From Candidatus Rhodoferax odensensis (GTDB taxonomy: Bacteria > Pseudomonadota > Gammaproteobacteria > Burkholderiales > Burkholderiaceae_C): a DNA stretch of 64,000 nucleotides. Positions 18,899 to 26,870 of the stretch are shown one piece after another. The notes under the pieces were generated by a model, which saw only the letters and a program-made list of their open reading frames with translations, had not been told where the DNA came from and searched no databases. Every line of letters starts with the position of its first letter. Positions within the stretch are counted from its first letter, which is position 1. The stretch covers positions 62,001 through 126,000 of the forward strand of contig JADKDJ010000005.1 of the NCBI GenBank assembly GCA_016718405.1, in the 5' to 3' direction. Position numbers and translations under genes: made by a program.

Positions 18899-19501
18899 AT
18901 GTCCCGATTGAGCCCGCTGCCGAGTGCCACCCACCCCGAACTGCAGGCGCACTTCGATTTTTTCCTGGGCACGCTGGGTTTTACGCCCAACAGTGTGCTG
19001 ACGATGCAGCGCAAGCCCAAGCTGGTGCAGGCGCTGGCGCAACTCAACGCAGCTGTCATGGACCCGGCGGGTGAGGTGGACCTGGGCTTTCGGCGCCTGA
19101 TTGGACACGTCGCCAGCAAGGTCTCGGGCTGCTTGTACTGCCAGGCGCACACCTTGCTAGGTGCCCACAATTTCGGTATCAGTGACGCCAAACTGGCCGA
19201 TGTGTGGACCTACGCCAGCAGTCCGCACTACAGCCAGCGCGAGCGCCTGGCGCTGGACTTTGCGCTGGCCGCGGCGAGCCAACCCAATGCGGTGACCGAT
19301 GAGCAGTTTTCGCAGTTGCAGCAGCATTGGAGCGACGGCGAAATCACCGAGATCCTGGGTGTCGTGGCGATGTTTGCGTTTCTGAATCGCTGGAACGACA
19401 CCATGGCCACTCCGCTGGAGGCCAACCCGCAGGATATCGCCACGCGGGCCTTGGGCGCGCAGGGTTGGGCGGCTGGCAAACATGCGGCGACGGGTGACTA
19501 G
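18899..19501 (+). CDS. peroxidase-related enzyme, carboxymuconolactone decarboxylase (AhpD-like) fold
   Basis: 200 residues. The AhpD-type redox motif is CLYCQAHT near residue 79 (CxxC plus His), followed by LADVWTYASSPHYSQRERLALDFALAA, a pattern of the uncharacterised peroxidase-related subfamily. These are alkylhydroperoxidase-fold proteins. The ATG has no strong ribosome site, but the alignment to the family begins there (SRLSPLP). Monocistronic; convergent with the S10 peptidase. Confidence 0.85.
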   Translation: MSRLSPLPSATHPELQAHFDFFLGTLGFTPNSVLTMQRKPKLVQALAQLNAAVMDPAGEVDLGFRRLIGHVASKVSGCLYCQAHTLLGAHNFGISDAKLADVWTYASSPHYSQRERLALDFALAAASQPNAVTDEQFSQLQQHWSDGEITEILGVVAMFAFLNRWNDTMATPLEANPQDIATRALGAQGWAAGKHAATGD

Positions 19502-19511
19502 CCAGCCTGAA

Positions 19512-20993
19512 TCAACTGGCGCCTTTCAGAAACTCCCGCAAATGCTTGGCCTGCGCCTTGAGCGAGGGGATGTGCACGTACATCATGTGGCCGGCCTCGT
19601 AGTAGTGGGTGCTGATGTTGCCAGCCAGGCTCTTGTCCAGCGCCATGTGGTTGAGCACGTAGTCGCTGGCAAAGTGAGGCGTGGCCAGGTCAAAGTAGCC
19701 TGAGGCCACGTAGACCTTCATGTGCGGGTTGCTACAGATCGCCTTGCGCAGGCTCTCGGCCACGTTGAGGTGCTGGTCCTTGCTGCCGAAATCCCAGCTC
19801 ATGTAGAGCTTGGAGATCATGGTGTAGGGGCTGTCGCTTTCGAACTTGAGGTCGTGGCGCAGGTAGTGGTTGATACACGCCGCGTAGGCGCCGTCCAGGT
19901 TGGTGTGGGCGGGGTCAAACTCAAAGTTCTCGCCCGCCGCGTCGCGGTCGATGCCCTTGAATCGGCTGTCCAGGCGCCCCACCGTGCGGTGCTCGCTGCG
20001 GCACAACTCCTTGCAGAAGCGGTGAATCTGGATGCGCAGGTTGGTCGAGGCAATGTACTCGCGCGACAGGCCGGTGTACTGCGCCAGCTTGGTGGTGATG
20101 GTGTCGCGCTGCGCGGCCGGCAGCTTGTCACCCAGGAACAGCGCGGCGTTGTAGTCACCCTCGGCAAAGGCCTCCACTTCATCGAGCACGGCGCGCAGTG
20201 GTTTGGCTTGCAGGCGTTTGTCCAACCGCTTGTGGTACCAGGCGGTGGCGGCATAGGTGGGCAGGAACAACACGTGCGCCAGATCGTGCCCGTTCATGAA
20301 ACGAAAGGTACTGAAGTCCAGCGCGGTTGAGAACAGCATCAGCCCGTTGAGGTTCATGCCGTATTTCTCTTGCAGCAGCGAGGACAGCCCGGCCGCGCGG
20401 GTGGTGCCATAGGACTCGCCAGCGATGAACTTGGGCGAGGCCCAGCGCTGGTTGCGCGTGGTGTACAGGCGGATGAACTCACCCACGCTGTCCAGGTCAC
20501 GCTGGTAGCTGTGGAACTCCTTGGTCTTTTCGCCGTCGAGCATGCGGCTGTAGCCGGTGCCCACCGGGTCGATGAAAACCAGGTCGGTGCGGTCCAGCAC
20601 CGAGTAGGCGTTGTCCACCAGGCGGTAGGGTGGTGGCGGTGCGTTGCCCTCGTCATCCAGCGCCACGCGCTTGGGGCCGAGCAGCCCCAGGTGCAGCCAG
20701 ACACTGGATGAGCCCGGGCCGCCGTTGAACGAAAAGGTCAAGGGCCGTTGACTGGCGTCCTTGACGCCATCGCGCGTATAGGCAATGAAGAACATGGTGG
20801 CGCGCGGCTTGTCGGCCTCGCGTTTGCCATCGGCCTCGCTGTCTTCCTTCAGCACCACGGTGCCGCAGGTGACGGTGTAGTGGATGGTCTCGCCATTGAT
20901 GCGGACCTTATGTTGGGTGCTGACCAGTTGGTCCGTCGGGGTGACGACGGGCTTGCTGGCGGTGAGTTCAGGCTTGTCGAGGTGCGTGGTCAT
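19512..20993 (-). CDS. S10-family serine carboxypeptidase-like protein
   Basis: 493 residues without a signal peptide. Serine carboxypeptidase landmarks: FSFNGGPGSSSVWLHLG (oxyanion/substrate region), nucleophile in GESYGTTRA near residue 191, Asp in GYFDLATP and His in AGHMMYVH near residue 470. All three catalytic residues are present. Bacterial S10 members lacking a leader are common in Comamonadaceae and are of unclear substrate. Function is peptide trimming, inferred from family. Confidence 0.88.
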   Translation of the reverse strand: MTTHLDKPELTASKPVVTPTDQLVSTQHKVRINGETIHYTVTCGTVVLKEDSEADGKREADKPRATMFFIAYTRDGVKDASQRPLTFSFNGGPGSSSVWLHLGLLGPKRVALDDEGNAPPPPYRLVDNAYSVLDRTDLVFIDPVGTGYSRMLDGEKTKEFHSYQRDLDSVGEFIRLYTTRNQRWASPKFIAGESYGTTRAAGLSSLLQEKYGMNLNGLMLFSTALDFSTFRFMNGHDLAHVLFLPTYAATAWYHKRLDKRLQAKPLRAVLDEVEAFAEGDYNAALFLGDKLPAAQRDTITTKLAQYTGLSREYIASTNLRIQIHRFCKELCRSEHRTVGRLDSRFKGIDRDAAGENFEFDPAHTNLDGAYAACINHYLRHDLKFESDSPYTMISKLYMSWDFGSKDQHLNVAESLRKAICSNPHMKVYVASGYFDLATPHFASDYVLNHMALDKSLAGNISTHYYEAGHMMYVHIPSLKAQAKHLREFLKGAS

Positions 20994-21064
20994 GGGCGAG
21001 TTGGGTTGTGGGTGCTGTCAGTCTACGACGTCGCCACCGCGGCGGTGTGGCGGGCACGGGTTTG

Positions 21065-21316
21065 TTACTTACGGGGCCAGCGCCATTGAGGGCGTTCGCC
21101 CTTGATCCAGCAGATCGCGACCAGCACAAGCGTGAGTGCAGCACAGTATGCGAGGAAGCTGGGGGCGCCGTAGTTTGGCAGCAGGGCGACCGCACCCGCA
21201 AGGATCAGGCTGCCGTAGATGACGAGGGCGACCCAGCCCTGCCACGCCGTGGGCAAGCCCCAACCCCACCCATATCGCTTGGCTGGAAACCAGTAGTTCT
21301 GTTCATTCGATGCCAT
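21065..21316 (-). CDS. small inner-membrane protein of unknown function
   Basis: 83 residues. Starts MASNEQNYWFPAKRYGWGWG, a conserved opening of a small hypothetical family, followed by two hydrophobic helices (WVALVIYGSLILAGAVALL and FLAYCAALTLVLVAICWI) and a basic end RWPRK. No known function. It opens a run of minus-strand genes (21.0-24.7 kb) that look less typical of the surrounding chromosome. Confidence 0.7.
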   Translation of the reverse strand: MASNEQNYWFPAKRYGWGWGLPTAWQGWVALVIYGSLILAGAVALLPNYGAPSFLAYCAALTLVLVAICWIKGERPQWRWPRK

Positions 21317-21434
21317 AGTGCTCTCCGGGATCGGAACGATGATTGCGAGCAGGTGAAACGCTGGTTGTTGGCGTAGTCCATGAACCGACGGCGTCAAACC
21401 AGACTTCGGAAACCATTGTGCGCGCCCGTCCGAC

Positions 21435-21803
21435 TCAACCGACTAGATTGCCACCAAACGCCTGTCGCCCCGCAGCCTCTGGCGCGTACTGCACGTGAAC
21501 GCGCTCGGGCGGAACCGACAGGCAAGCGGCCACGGCTTGAGTGACTTGGCGAACTTGCTCCGCCAAGGCATCACCAGCTGGCCAGTGCGCTTGAAGGACA
21601 GTCACAAAGGTTGGAAACTCGTCAGTGTTTACTTCAAACTCGTTCTCTGCGTAGTCTGAAGACGGCAGAAAGCGAACGCGGACCCAGGTGCTGCCGGGCG
21701 CACTCCCAAACACTGCGCCCAGAGCGGAAGCCAGACCTGCGGCCGAGACGGGCGGTGCTTCCCCCTTGTTCGGGTAGACCAACTCGACATCAATGATTGG
21801 CAT
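21435..21803 (-). CDS. tautomerase-superfamily-like protein
   Basis: 122 residues, MPIIDVELVYP at the start, leaving Pro as residue 1 after Met removal, which is the catalytic base of 4-oxalocrotonate tautomerase relatives. Two repeated beta-alpha-beta halves are suggested (ASALGAVFGSAPGSTWVRVRFLP and VRQVTQAVAACLSVPPERVHVQY), as in double-length tautomerases. Substrate unknown. A longer in-frame opening exists upstream, but homology-like sequence starts at this ATG. Confidence 0.7.
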   Translation of the reverse strand: MPIIDVELVYPNKGEAPPVSAAGLASALGAVFGSAPGSTWVRVRFLPSSDYAENEFEVNTDEFPTFVTVLQAHWPAGDALAEQVRQVTQAVAACLSVPPERVHVQYAPEAAGRQAFGGNLVG

Positions 21804-21914
21804 AGGACGGACGAGCTCGCAGTTCAGCGGTGCAGGCACCGCAGCGCCGAGCGCGCATCGGCATCCAGCCGCTGAGTATTCCTGGCCAGCGCGGGTTTTG
21901 GCCCGAGCCAAGGC

Positions 21915-22316
21915 TCAGCGACCATGTGCGTACCAGACCAATACGGGAATGAAGCAGAGAGCAAAGAGGCCATAGACGAGGTAGTTGCCCGTGTTTGGAT
22001 TGAAGTCAGGCCAGATCTTGGCCCATGACTTGCGCATAAGCAAGCGCCCGATGGCGATGTCGAAGCTGGCCATGAACGCTGCAAGTCCCAGGCCCAGGGT
22101 GAGGTGGCCAGCGGCAGATTCCAATCGTATGCCGGGGACAAGAATCCAGCAAATCCCGAGTGCCAGGAGCGTCCCGGTCAGAGCGCTGAGCCCGATCGCA
22201 CGCTCTTTACCGATTCGAGGTGTCATGACCTTGATTCGCACGATCCCGTGCAAGGTTTCGGCGCAGGCCAGTACTACGCACAGAGCAACGACACGAATCA
22301 GAGCATCCGACTCCAC
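21915..22316 (-). CDS. integral membrane protein of unknown function
   Basis: 133 residues from a GTG that has AGTGAGG five bases upstream. Four hydrophobic helices can be traced: ALIRVVALCVVLACAETL, AIGLSALTGTLLALGICWIL, AGHLTLGLGLAAFMASFDIA and YLVYGLFALCFIPVLVWYA. Basic loops lie between them. It resembles small uncharacterised membrane families; no catalytic motif can be named. Confidence 0.65.
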   Translation of the reverse strand: MESDALIRVVALCVVLACAETLHGIVRIKVMTPRIGKERAIGLSALTGTLLALGICWILVPGIRLESAAGHLTLGLGLAAFMASFDIAIGRLLMRKSWAKIWPDFNPNTGNYLVYGLFALCFIPVLVWYAHGR

Positions 22317-22491
22317 GGGAACCTCACTTCTGTGACCTGAGCCAGTTTTGCATGTCGCAGACCTGCAGGCAATACCCCCGTCAGCCCTTGCGGCTCGTTG
22401 ACAGCCGTTCGTGGTAACCGTTTCGCCGGTGACGCAGATTTCCTGTCGACAGGCCCCGCCGGCCAGGTGCATCGCTGGGTTCGGCTTGCCT

Positions 22492-23784
22492 TCAACGACC
22501 GCCCTTCCACACGACAAACTCAAGGAAGCGCCCCCAACCGCGCGGTCCCAGCGAGGCACTTCCACGGCCGGACTGCTCAGACACCAGCTTGGCCAACGCG
22601 TCCAACGCATCCGACGAGAGTGTTTCCTGCAGGAACTCCACGTCGTTCGCAAAGACACGATGCACGATCACCAGCACCTCCATTGCGCTTTCGATATTCG
22701 GCGCTCCTTGATCGAGGAAGTCACTGTTCCGCGCCTTCAGCCCGAGTCGCAGAGCCGCCAAGACCTCCGGGCGCGCGGCATCATCGTGAGGTAATGCCGC
22801 CGTCAACTCGGCCAGACTGCGCAGCATGATGTAGTGATAGCTTGGACGAGCGTTGTGTGGGTCGTTCCACCGCCCAGCGTAGGGCCCCTGCGTCAGTTGG
22901 CCAGGGATCACCCCAAAGAAGGCCTTCTTCAGCGCCCCCTCCAGGTACTTCACGTCACCGGTCACCCGGTACGCGCGGGTGAGGAGATGTACGCTGAAAC
23001 TGTTGTAGTTCCAGTTGCCGACCAGTGGCCTGGAAAGCGCCCAATCGGCCGACTTCCTGGCTGCATCGAGGTACTTCGTGTCTTTGGTTGACTCGTACAA
23101 CTCCAGAATCGCCACCCCGCACTCGCCGTTGTCGAACTGAAGCCCGCCGTCGCCGTCGTCGTCGATCACCCAGCCGTTCCTCACGATGGCATCGAGTCGC
23201 CCGGCCTGCTCGGCCTGCTTGAGTAGCCGTTCGGCGGCCACAAACGGGGCTGCTTGTGACACGCCGCGTGACGCCGGGAAGGGGAACACGCCCGTGCCGC
23301 CTCGTTCCTGCGCCCAGATGAGGAAGTCTCCGGCCTCCCTAGCCAACCTCAGACCGTGATCAGCCCCTTTTGTTTTGGCCCGCCATGCCGCGAGACTGCC
23401 TGACACCACGGCGGCGGGCTCTCGCAAGGGGTGAACCAACTTCGTCGGATCAAGCCCGACTCTCCACCACCGGAGCTGTTCGATGCGTCGGAACAAGCGC
23501 TCGAACCCTGGCGCCACCTTGTCGACCGTCAGCCACTTCCCGTGCTGGGGGATCGGCAGATACTTGTCGGGCGCTTCCGGAACACCAACCTTCTTGCCTA
23601 GATGGTGGTTGACACCGGCAACGGCTTTGTGGATGGCAACGGCATCCTGCTTGGCGAGGGCAGTCGCCAAATGCTCCCGCAGCGCGATCGCCCTCGCTGG
23701 CTCTTGCGCGATAGCGACGCCTGCCGGCGCGGTCGTGACCGTGACCGTCGTGATGGCCCAAAGGAATCGGTATAGAACCTTCAT
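22492..23784 (-). CDS. secreted alpha/alpha-toroid protein (glycosidase/lyase-like)
   Basis: About 430 residues with a signal peptide (MKVLYRFLWAITTVTVTTAPAGVAIAQ). The body has repeated helical pairs with aromatic/acidic motifs typical of (alpha/alpha) toroids in polysaccharide-active enzymes: DFLIWAQERGGTGVFPFP, DDDGDGGLQFDNGECG, GNWNYNSFSVHLLTRAYRVTG and RWNDPHNARPSYHYIML. Catalytic residues cannot be assigned. The overall pattern resembles unsaturated glucuronyl hydrolases or pectate-lyase-like toroids, but I do not recognise a named family. It sits beside a GIY-YIG gene in a zone that may have been acquired. The second Met was chosen for better spacing to AGGA. Confidence 0.6.
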   Translation of the reverse strand: MKVLYRFLWAITTVTVTTAPAGVAIAQEPARAIALREHLATALAKQDAVAIHKAVAGVNHHLGKKVGVPEAPDKYLPIPQHGKWLTVDKVAPGFERLFRRIEQLRWWRVGLDPTKLVHPLREPAAVVSGSLAAWRAKTKGADHGLRLAREAGDFLIWAQERGGTGVFPFPASRGVSQAAPFVAAERLLKQAEQAGRLDAIVRNGWVIDDDGDGGLQFDNGECGVAILELYESTKDTKYLDAARKSADWALSRPLVGNWNYNSFSVHLLTRAYRVTGDVKYLEGALKKAFFGVIPGQLTQGPYAGRWNDPHNARPSYHYIMLRSLAELTAALPHDDAARPEVLAALRLGLKARNSDFLDQGAPNIESAMEVLVIVHRVFANDVEFLQETLSSDALDALAKLVSEQSGRGSASLGPRGWGRFLEFVVWKGGR

Positions 23785-23857
23785 GGACATTCATCCTCTG
23801 CCGAACGTTTGAGCTCAGGCCGCTGCCCGTCCGGACAGTCGCGCCTGCAGCGAAGGG

Positions 23858-24703
23858 TTAGACGGATTCGATCTCCTTTAGGGTCTTGCCGTCCTTGTCT
23901 TTCCAAGCTGTAAGCCCATTTGCGTGGCCGCCATGAATTACGGCTGCCGCAGAACTCGGGCTGGTGAACTCCGTATCTTGGAGGAATACCAAGTACTCCC
24001 CTTGGACCTCCAATACGCCTTCGTCTTTAAGACGCTGGCGCATGTTCATCGCCCAAGGCCATTTGTGCGACGAAGCACGCTCAGTCAACACCGCCCGGGA
24101 ACTCTTGAGTACAAGAAAGCCATTTGGCGTTAGATGACCAACCGCCTTGAGACCCTTAATTTCACAGAAGAGCTTACGACGCTCGCTCTCGCCAATAGCT
24201 ATAGCGGCAGCCGGAACAAGCAGCTCAACACCAAGCACGGGAAGTAGCTGGTTGATCTTTTCTAGAAATATCTCCATGTCCTCTCTATCGGACTCAGGTA
24301 GACGCGAACCACTTCCCTTGTCATTCGTGACGATCGCTCTACCAGACCTCCGCGCCTGCTCTATCAGTTTCCCTTCTAGGTAGCGGACGTGCGCCTTGGT
24401 GAGGTTTTCATCCTTGCTGACGAAGTAAAGAACCTGATTCCAGAAATCCTTCTCTACATGCGACTTAATTCTGTCTCGGATGTTTTCTGCTTCGCCGACA
24501 TAGATTGCGGGACGTCCAGACTCAGGATCTGTTCCAGTAAGGAAGTACACCCCTGACCCTTGCGATTCCTCTCGCGAGAGTACGTCGTCGAACTCGCTTC
24601 TTGGCCCAGCAACTGCCTTGCCTGTCCAGTTTGATATTTCTGCGGTCCGAAGCCGCTTCGGATCGGCGTGAACTAGAAAGATCTTGATGGTTGCACTAGC
24701 CAT
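23858..24703 (-). CDS. GIY-YIG nuclease-family protein with DUF4357
   Basis: 281 residues. GIY-YIG core: GVYFLTGTD (motif GVYFL for GIY), AIYVGEAENIRDRIKSH (motif YVG with catalytic Arg region) and Glu in YLEGKLIEQA. The C-terminal DUF4357 part is GFLVLKSSRAVLTER and LQDTEFTSPSSAAAVIHGGHANGLTAWK, a pattern seen at the end of some restriction-modification and nuclease proteins. Base composition is clearly lower in G+C than its neighbours, suggesting transfer. No methylase is adjacent. Role as a nuclease, perhaps in defence, is inferred. Confidence 0.85.
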   Translation of the reverse strand: MASATIKIFLVHADPKRLRTAEISNWTGKAVAGPRSEFDDVLSREESQGSGVYFLTGTDPESGRPAIYVGEAENIRDRIKSHVEKDFWNQVLYFVSKDENLTKAHVRYLEGKLIEQARRSGRAIVTNDKGSGSRLPESDREDMEIFLEKINQLLPVLGVELLVPAAAIAIGESERRKLFCEIKGLKAVGHLTPNGFLVLKSSRAVLTERASSHKWPWAMNMRQRLKDEGVLEVQGEYLVFLQDTEFTSPSSAAAVIHGGHANGLTAWKDKDGKTLKEIESV

Positions 24704-25063
24704 GATTAATCCGTGATGTCGACGGGCGGATATTCTGGTGTCCCAGGATATCCGACGCGACAAGCTGACATGAGGCATCTGAATCGAAGCGGTCCATCAC
24801 GCGGCGTGGCGGATACCGCCTTGACTCACGGCCAGTCTCACCGAACGCTGAAATCATGGTCACTCCCTTGAACCCCGTCGCCTATCCTGGATCCGTCTGC
24901 AAAGCCCGCGCCCGTTGACTGGGCACCGCTTGTGCCTGCCACTATAGTCCAGCACGCAACCCACCCACAAGACGCTGCGCGGCGCGCCCGGCAAGGTTTT
25001 ACCCTATGTTCCACAATGCTGCGTCAAAGCCACACATCAGACCCGACCGCCCTGGAGCGCACG
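24704..25063. other. 360-bp gap, no gene; possible promoter for the DsbA-like gene
   Basis: No convincing coding sequence on either strand. TATAGT at 24943-24948 with TGGGCA 17 bases upstream is a weak sigma-70-like candidate pointing at the DsbA-like gene. The left half should hold the promoter of the divergent GIY-YIG gene, but no clear box was recognised. Confidence 0.3.
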
Positions 25064-25729
25064 ATGACCACTCACCTGAAGATCGACTTCGTTTCCGACA
25101 TCTCTTGCCCGTGGTGCGCCATTGGTCTCTCCGCCCTTGAGCAGGCGCTGGGCAAGCTGCAGGGCGAGGTGGCCGCCGAGCTGCACTTCCAGCCCTTCGA
25201 GCTCAACCCGCAGATGCCGCCCGGTGGTCAGGACATCACTGAGCACCTGACGCAGAAGTACGGCTCCACGCCTGAGCAGCAGCTGCAGATACGCCAGACC
25301 ATCGCGCAGCGCGGCGCCGATGTGGGCTTTGCCTTCAACCCGAATGGGCGGGGCCGCATCTACAACACCTTTGATGCCCACCGTCTGCTGCACTGGGCCG
25401 CGCTGGAAGGTGCGGATAAACAGGCGGCACTCAAAAAGCGGCTGCTGGTGGCCTGCCACCGCGAGGGGCAGGACATGGCCTCGCACGCGGTGCTTGTTGG
25501 TGCAGCGCAGGCCGTCGGGTTGGACCTGCAGCGTGCAACGGAGATACTGGACAGCGACGAGTTTGCCGCCGAGGTGCGCCAGAGCGAGGCCTTCTATACC
25601 AGCCAGGGCATTCACTCAGTGCCGGCGGTGATCATCAACGACCGGCACCTGATCTCCGGGGGGCAGCCGGCGGCGGTGTTCGAGCAGGCGCTGCGGCAGA
25701 TCGCGGCCGAAGCGCAAGCGTTGGCCTGA
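25064..25729 (+). CDS. DsbA-family oxidoreductase (FrnE-like)
   Basis: 221 residues, no leader. DSBA-like thioredoxin fold with active site SCPWCAIG near residue 14, long helical insert (THLTQKYGSTPEQQLQIRQTIAQRGA), and the C-terminal cis-Pro segment GIHSVPAVIINDRHLISGGQP typical of the cytosolic FrnE/2-hydroxychromene-isomerase-like group. Such proteins act as thiol oxidoreductases, some linked to stress. Start at MTTHLKIDFVSD, where homology begins. Confidence 0.9.
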   Translation: MTTHLKIDFVSDISCPWCAIGLSALEQALGKLQGEVAAELHFQPFELNPQMPPGGQDITEHLTQKYGSTPEQQLQIRQTIAQRGADVGFAFNPNGRGRIYNTFDAHRLLHWAALEGADKQAALKKRLLVACHREGQDMASHAVLVGAAQAVGLDLQRATEILDSDEFAAEVRQSEAFYTSQGIHSVPAVIINDRHLISGGQPAAVFEQALRQIAAEAQALA

Positions 25730-25755
25730 GACTCGGCGCTTCTTGCCCGCCTGGC

Positions 25756-26406
25756 TCAGACCTTGCCGCTGGCCGCCTTGCGGTCTGCCACCACGCGCTG
25801 CGCGCTGGGACGTTCACCGATCAGCTTGATGTAGGGCTTGTAGTCCACGCCTGCCGCCAGCAGCAGGTCTTCGCCATAGATCGCCTTGGTAGCCATTCCG
25901 ACCACGGGCAGGCTGGCGAAACCGGCGCAGTCGGCCTGTGTGAAGCGGTCGCCGGCCAGGTAGGGTGCGAATTTGGCCAGGCGTTTGAAGGCTGCAATGT
26001 TCTTTTCCAACTGCTTGCGCACGCGTGCCTGGTTGCTCTCGCTCACGGTGCCGCCAAAGAAGGCTTGCGCATAGAGATCACGCGCCACCAGCTCCAGGTG
26101 CAGGTCCACAAAGGTCACCAGTTCGCGCACCTTGGCAGCGGCAAAGGGGTCTGGCGGCAGCAAGGGCGGCTGGGGGTAGGCTGCCTCCAGGTATTCCAGA
26201 ATTGCCTGGCTCTCACACAATCCGCCTTGCGGTGTGCGGATGAACGGAATCTTGGCCAGCGGCGAGCAGGCCAGCACCGCTTCGTCGGTGCTCTTGGTGA
26301 GTACCGTTTCCTCGGCAAAGGGCACATTCTTCTCCAGCAGGGCCAGCTTGACCTTGTTGTAGTAGTTTGAAATAGGTGAACCGCACAGTGTGATGGGGTG
26401 CTCGCT
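25756..26406 (-). CDS. glutathione S-transferase, no usable start codon visible
   Basis: About 216 residues in one open frame. N-terminal thioredoxin half: ITLCGSPISNYYNKVKLALL and the GSH-contact region KIPFIRTPQGGLCESQAILEYLE (cis-Pro and ESxxI); C-terminal helical half ends GERPSAQRVVADRKAA. The conserved start (expected about SEHPITLCG) lies upstream of the first in-frame GTG at 26325, but no ATG, GTG or TTG precedes it before a TGA. The start given (AGC of SEHP) is therefore a homology boundary, not a codon call. A one-base error or a rare start codon would explain this. Confidence 0.7.
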   Translation of the reverse strand, partial: SEHPITLCGSPISNYYNKVKLALLEKNVPFAEETVLTKSTDEAVLACSPLAKIPFIRTPQGGLCESQAILEYLEAAYPQPPLLPPDPFAAAKVRELVTFVDLHLELVARDLYAQAFFGGTVSESNQARVRKQLEKNIAAFKRLAKFAPYLAGDRFTQADCAGFASLPVVGMATKAIYGEDLLLAAGVDYKPYIKLIGERPSAQRVVADRKAASGKV

Positions 26407-26870
26407 TGGATGGAATCGTCGGAGTTTAGGGGCACTTCAGCCATGGACTGGGCGCGGGCGACACGCTTGCCACAAAGCGCCGGTCTGACTTTGCCAAGAT
26501 GGGGACTGAGCACGTGCGTGGCCAGGCGCCTCGCCGCCAGCGGGCTTGCAGTGCAGGGCGTGTCGGCCGCAGCCTGACGGCGGTGCCGCCCGCCGGCCCG
26601 CATGGCGCGCGCGGCACTGGCGGCGCGCCACGGCTGGCGCTGACAACCACCTCGGCCAGCATCAGGCCCTTAGCTGCCCTTTGCAGCGCGGCACCGGCGC
26701 GCGCCTTGTGCGCGACGAACCAGGGGTGCCGGGGGGGTGGGGGGCCAGGGCCTGCGCGCGGGCCCGCGACCCGACCAGATAGTGCTGAGCCACCGACGCC
26801 GACGACCCAGCTCGCAACTGCAGCGCGCCTGGCCTAAACCCGCCGCCGTGCCCGACCGAAAGCACCGACC
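26407..26870. other. 464-bp gap without a supported gene
   Basis: Very G+C-rich divergent intergenic space between the glutathione transferase and the M14 peptidase. Open frames exist on both strands but are low-complexity Ala/Arg/Pro translations with no family likeness. Short runs of seven and six G occur near 26730. No promoter was confidently recognised. Confidence 0.4.

Noticed and set aside
26499..26837. 112-residue + strand and other frames in the GST-M14 gap
   Set aside because: Ala/Arg/Pro/Gly compositional frames without ribosome site or motif.
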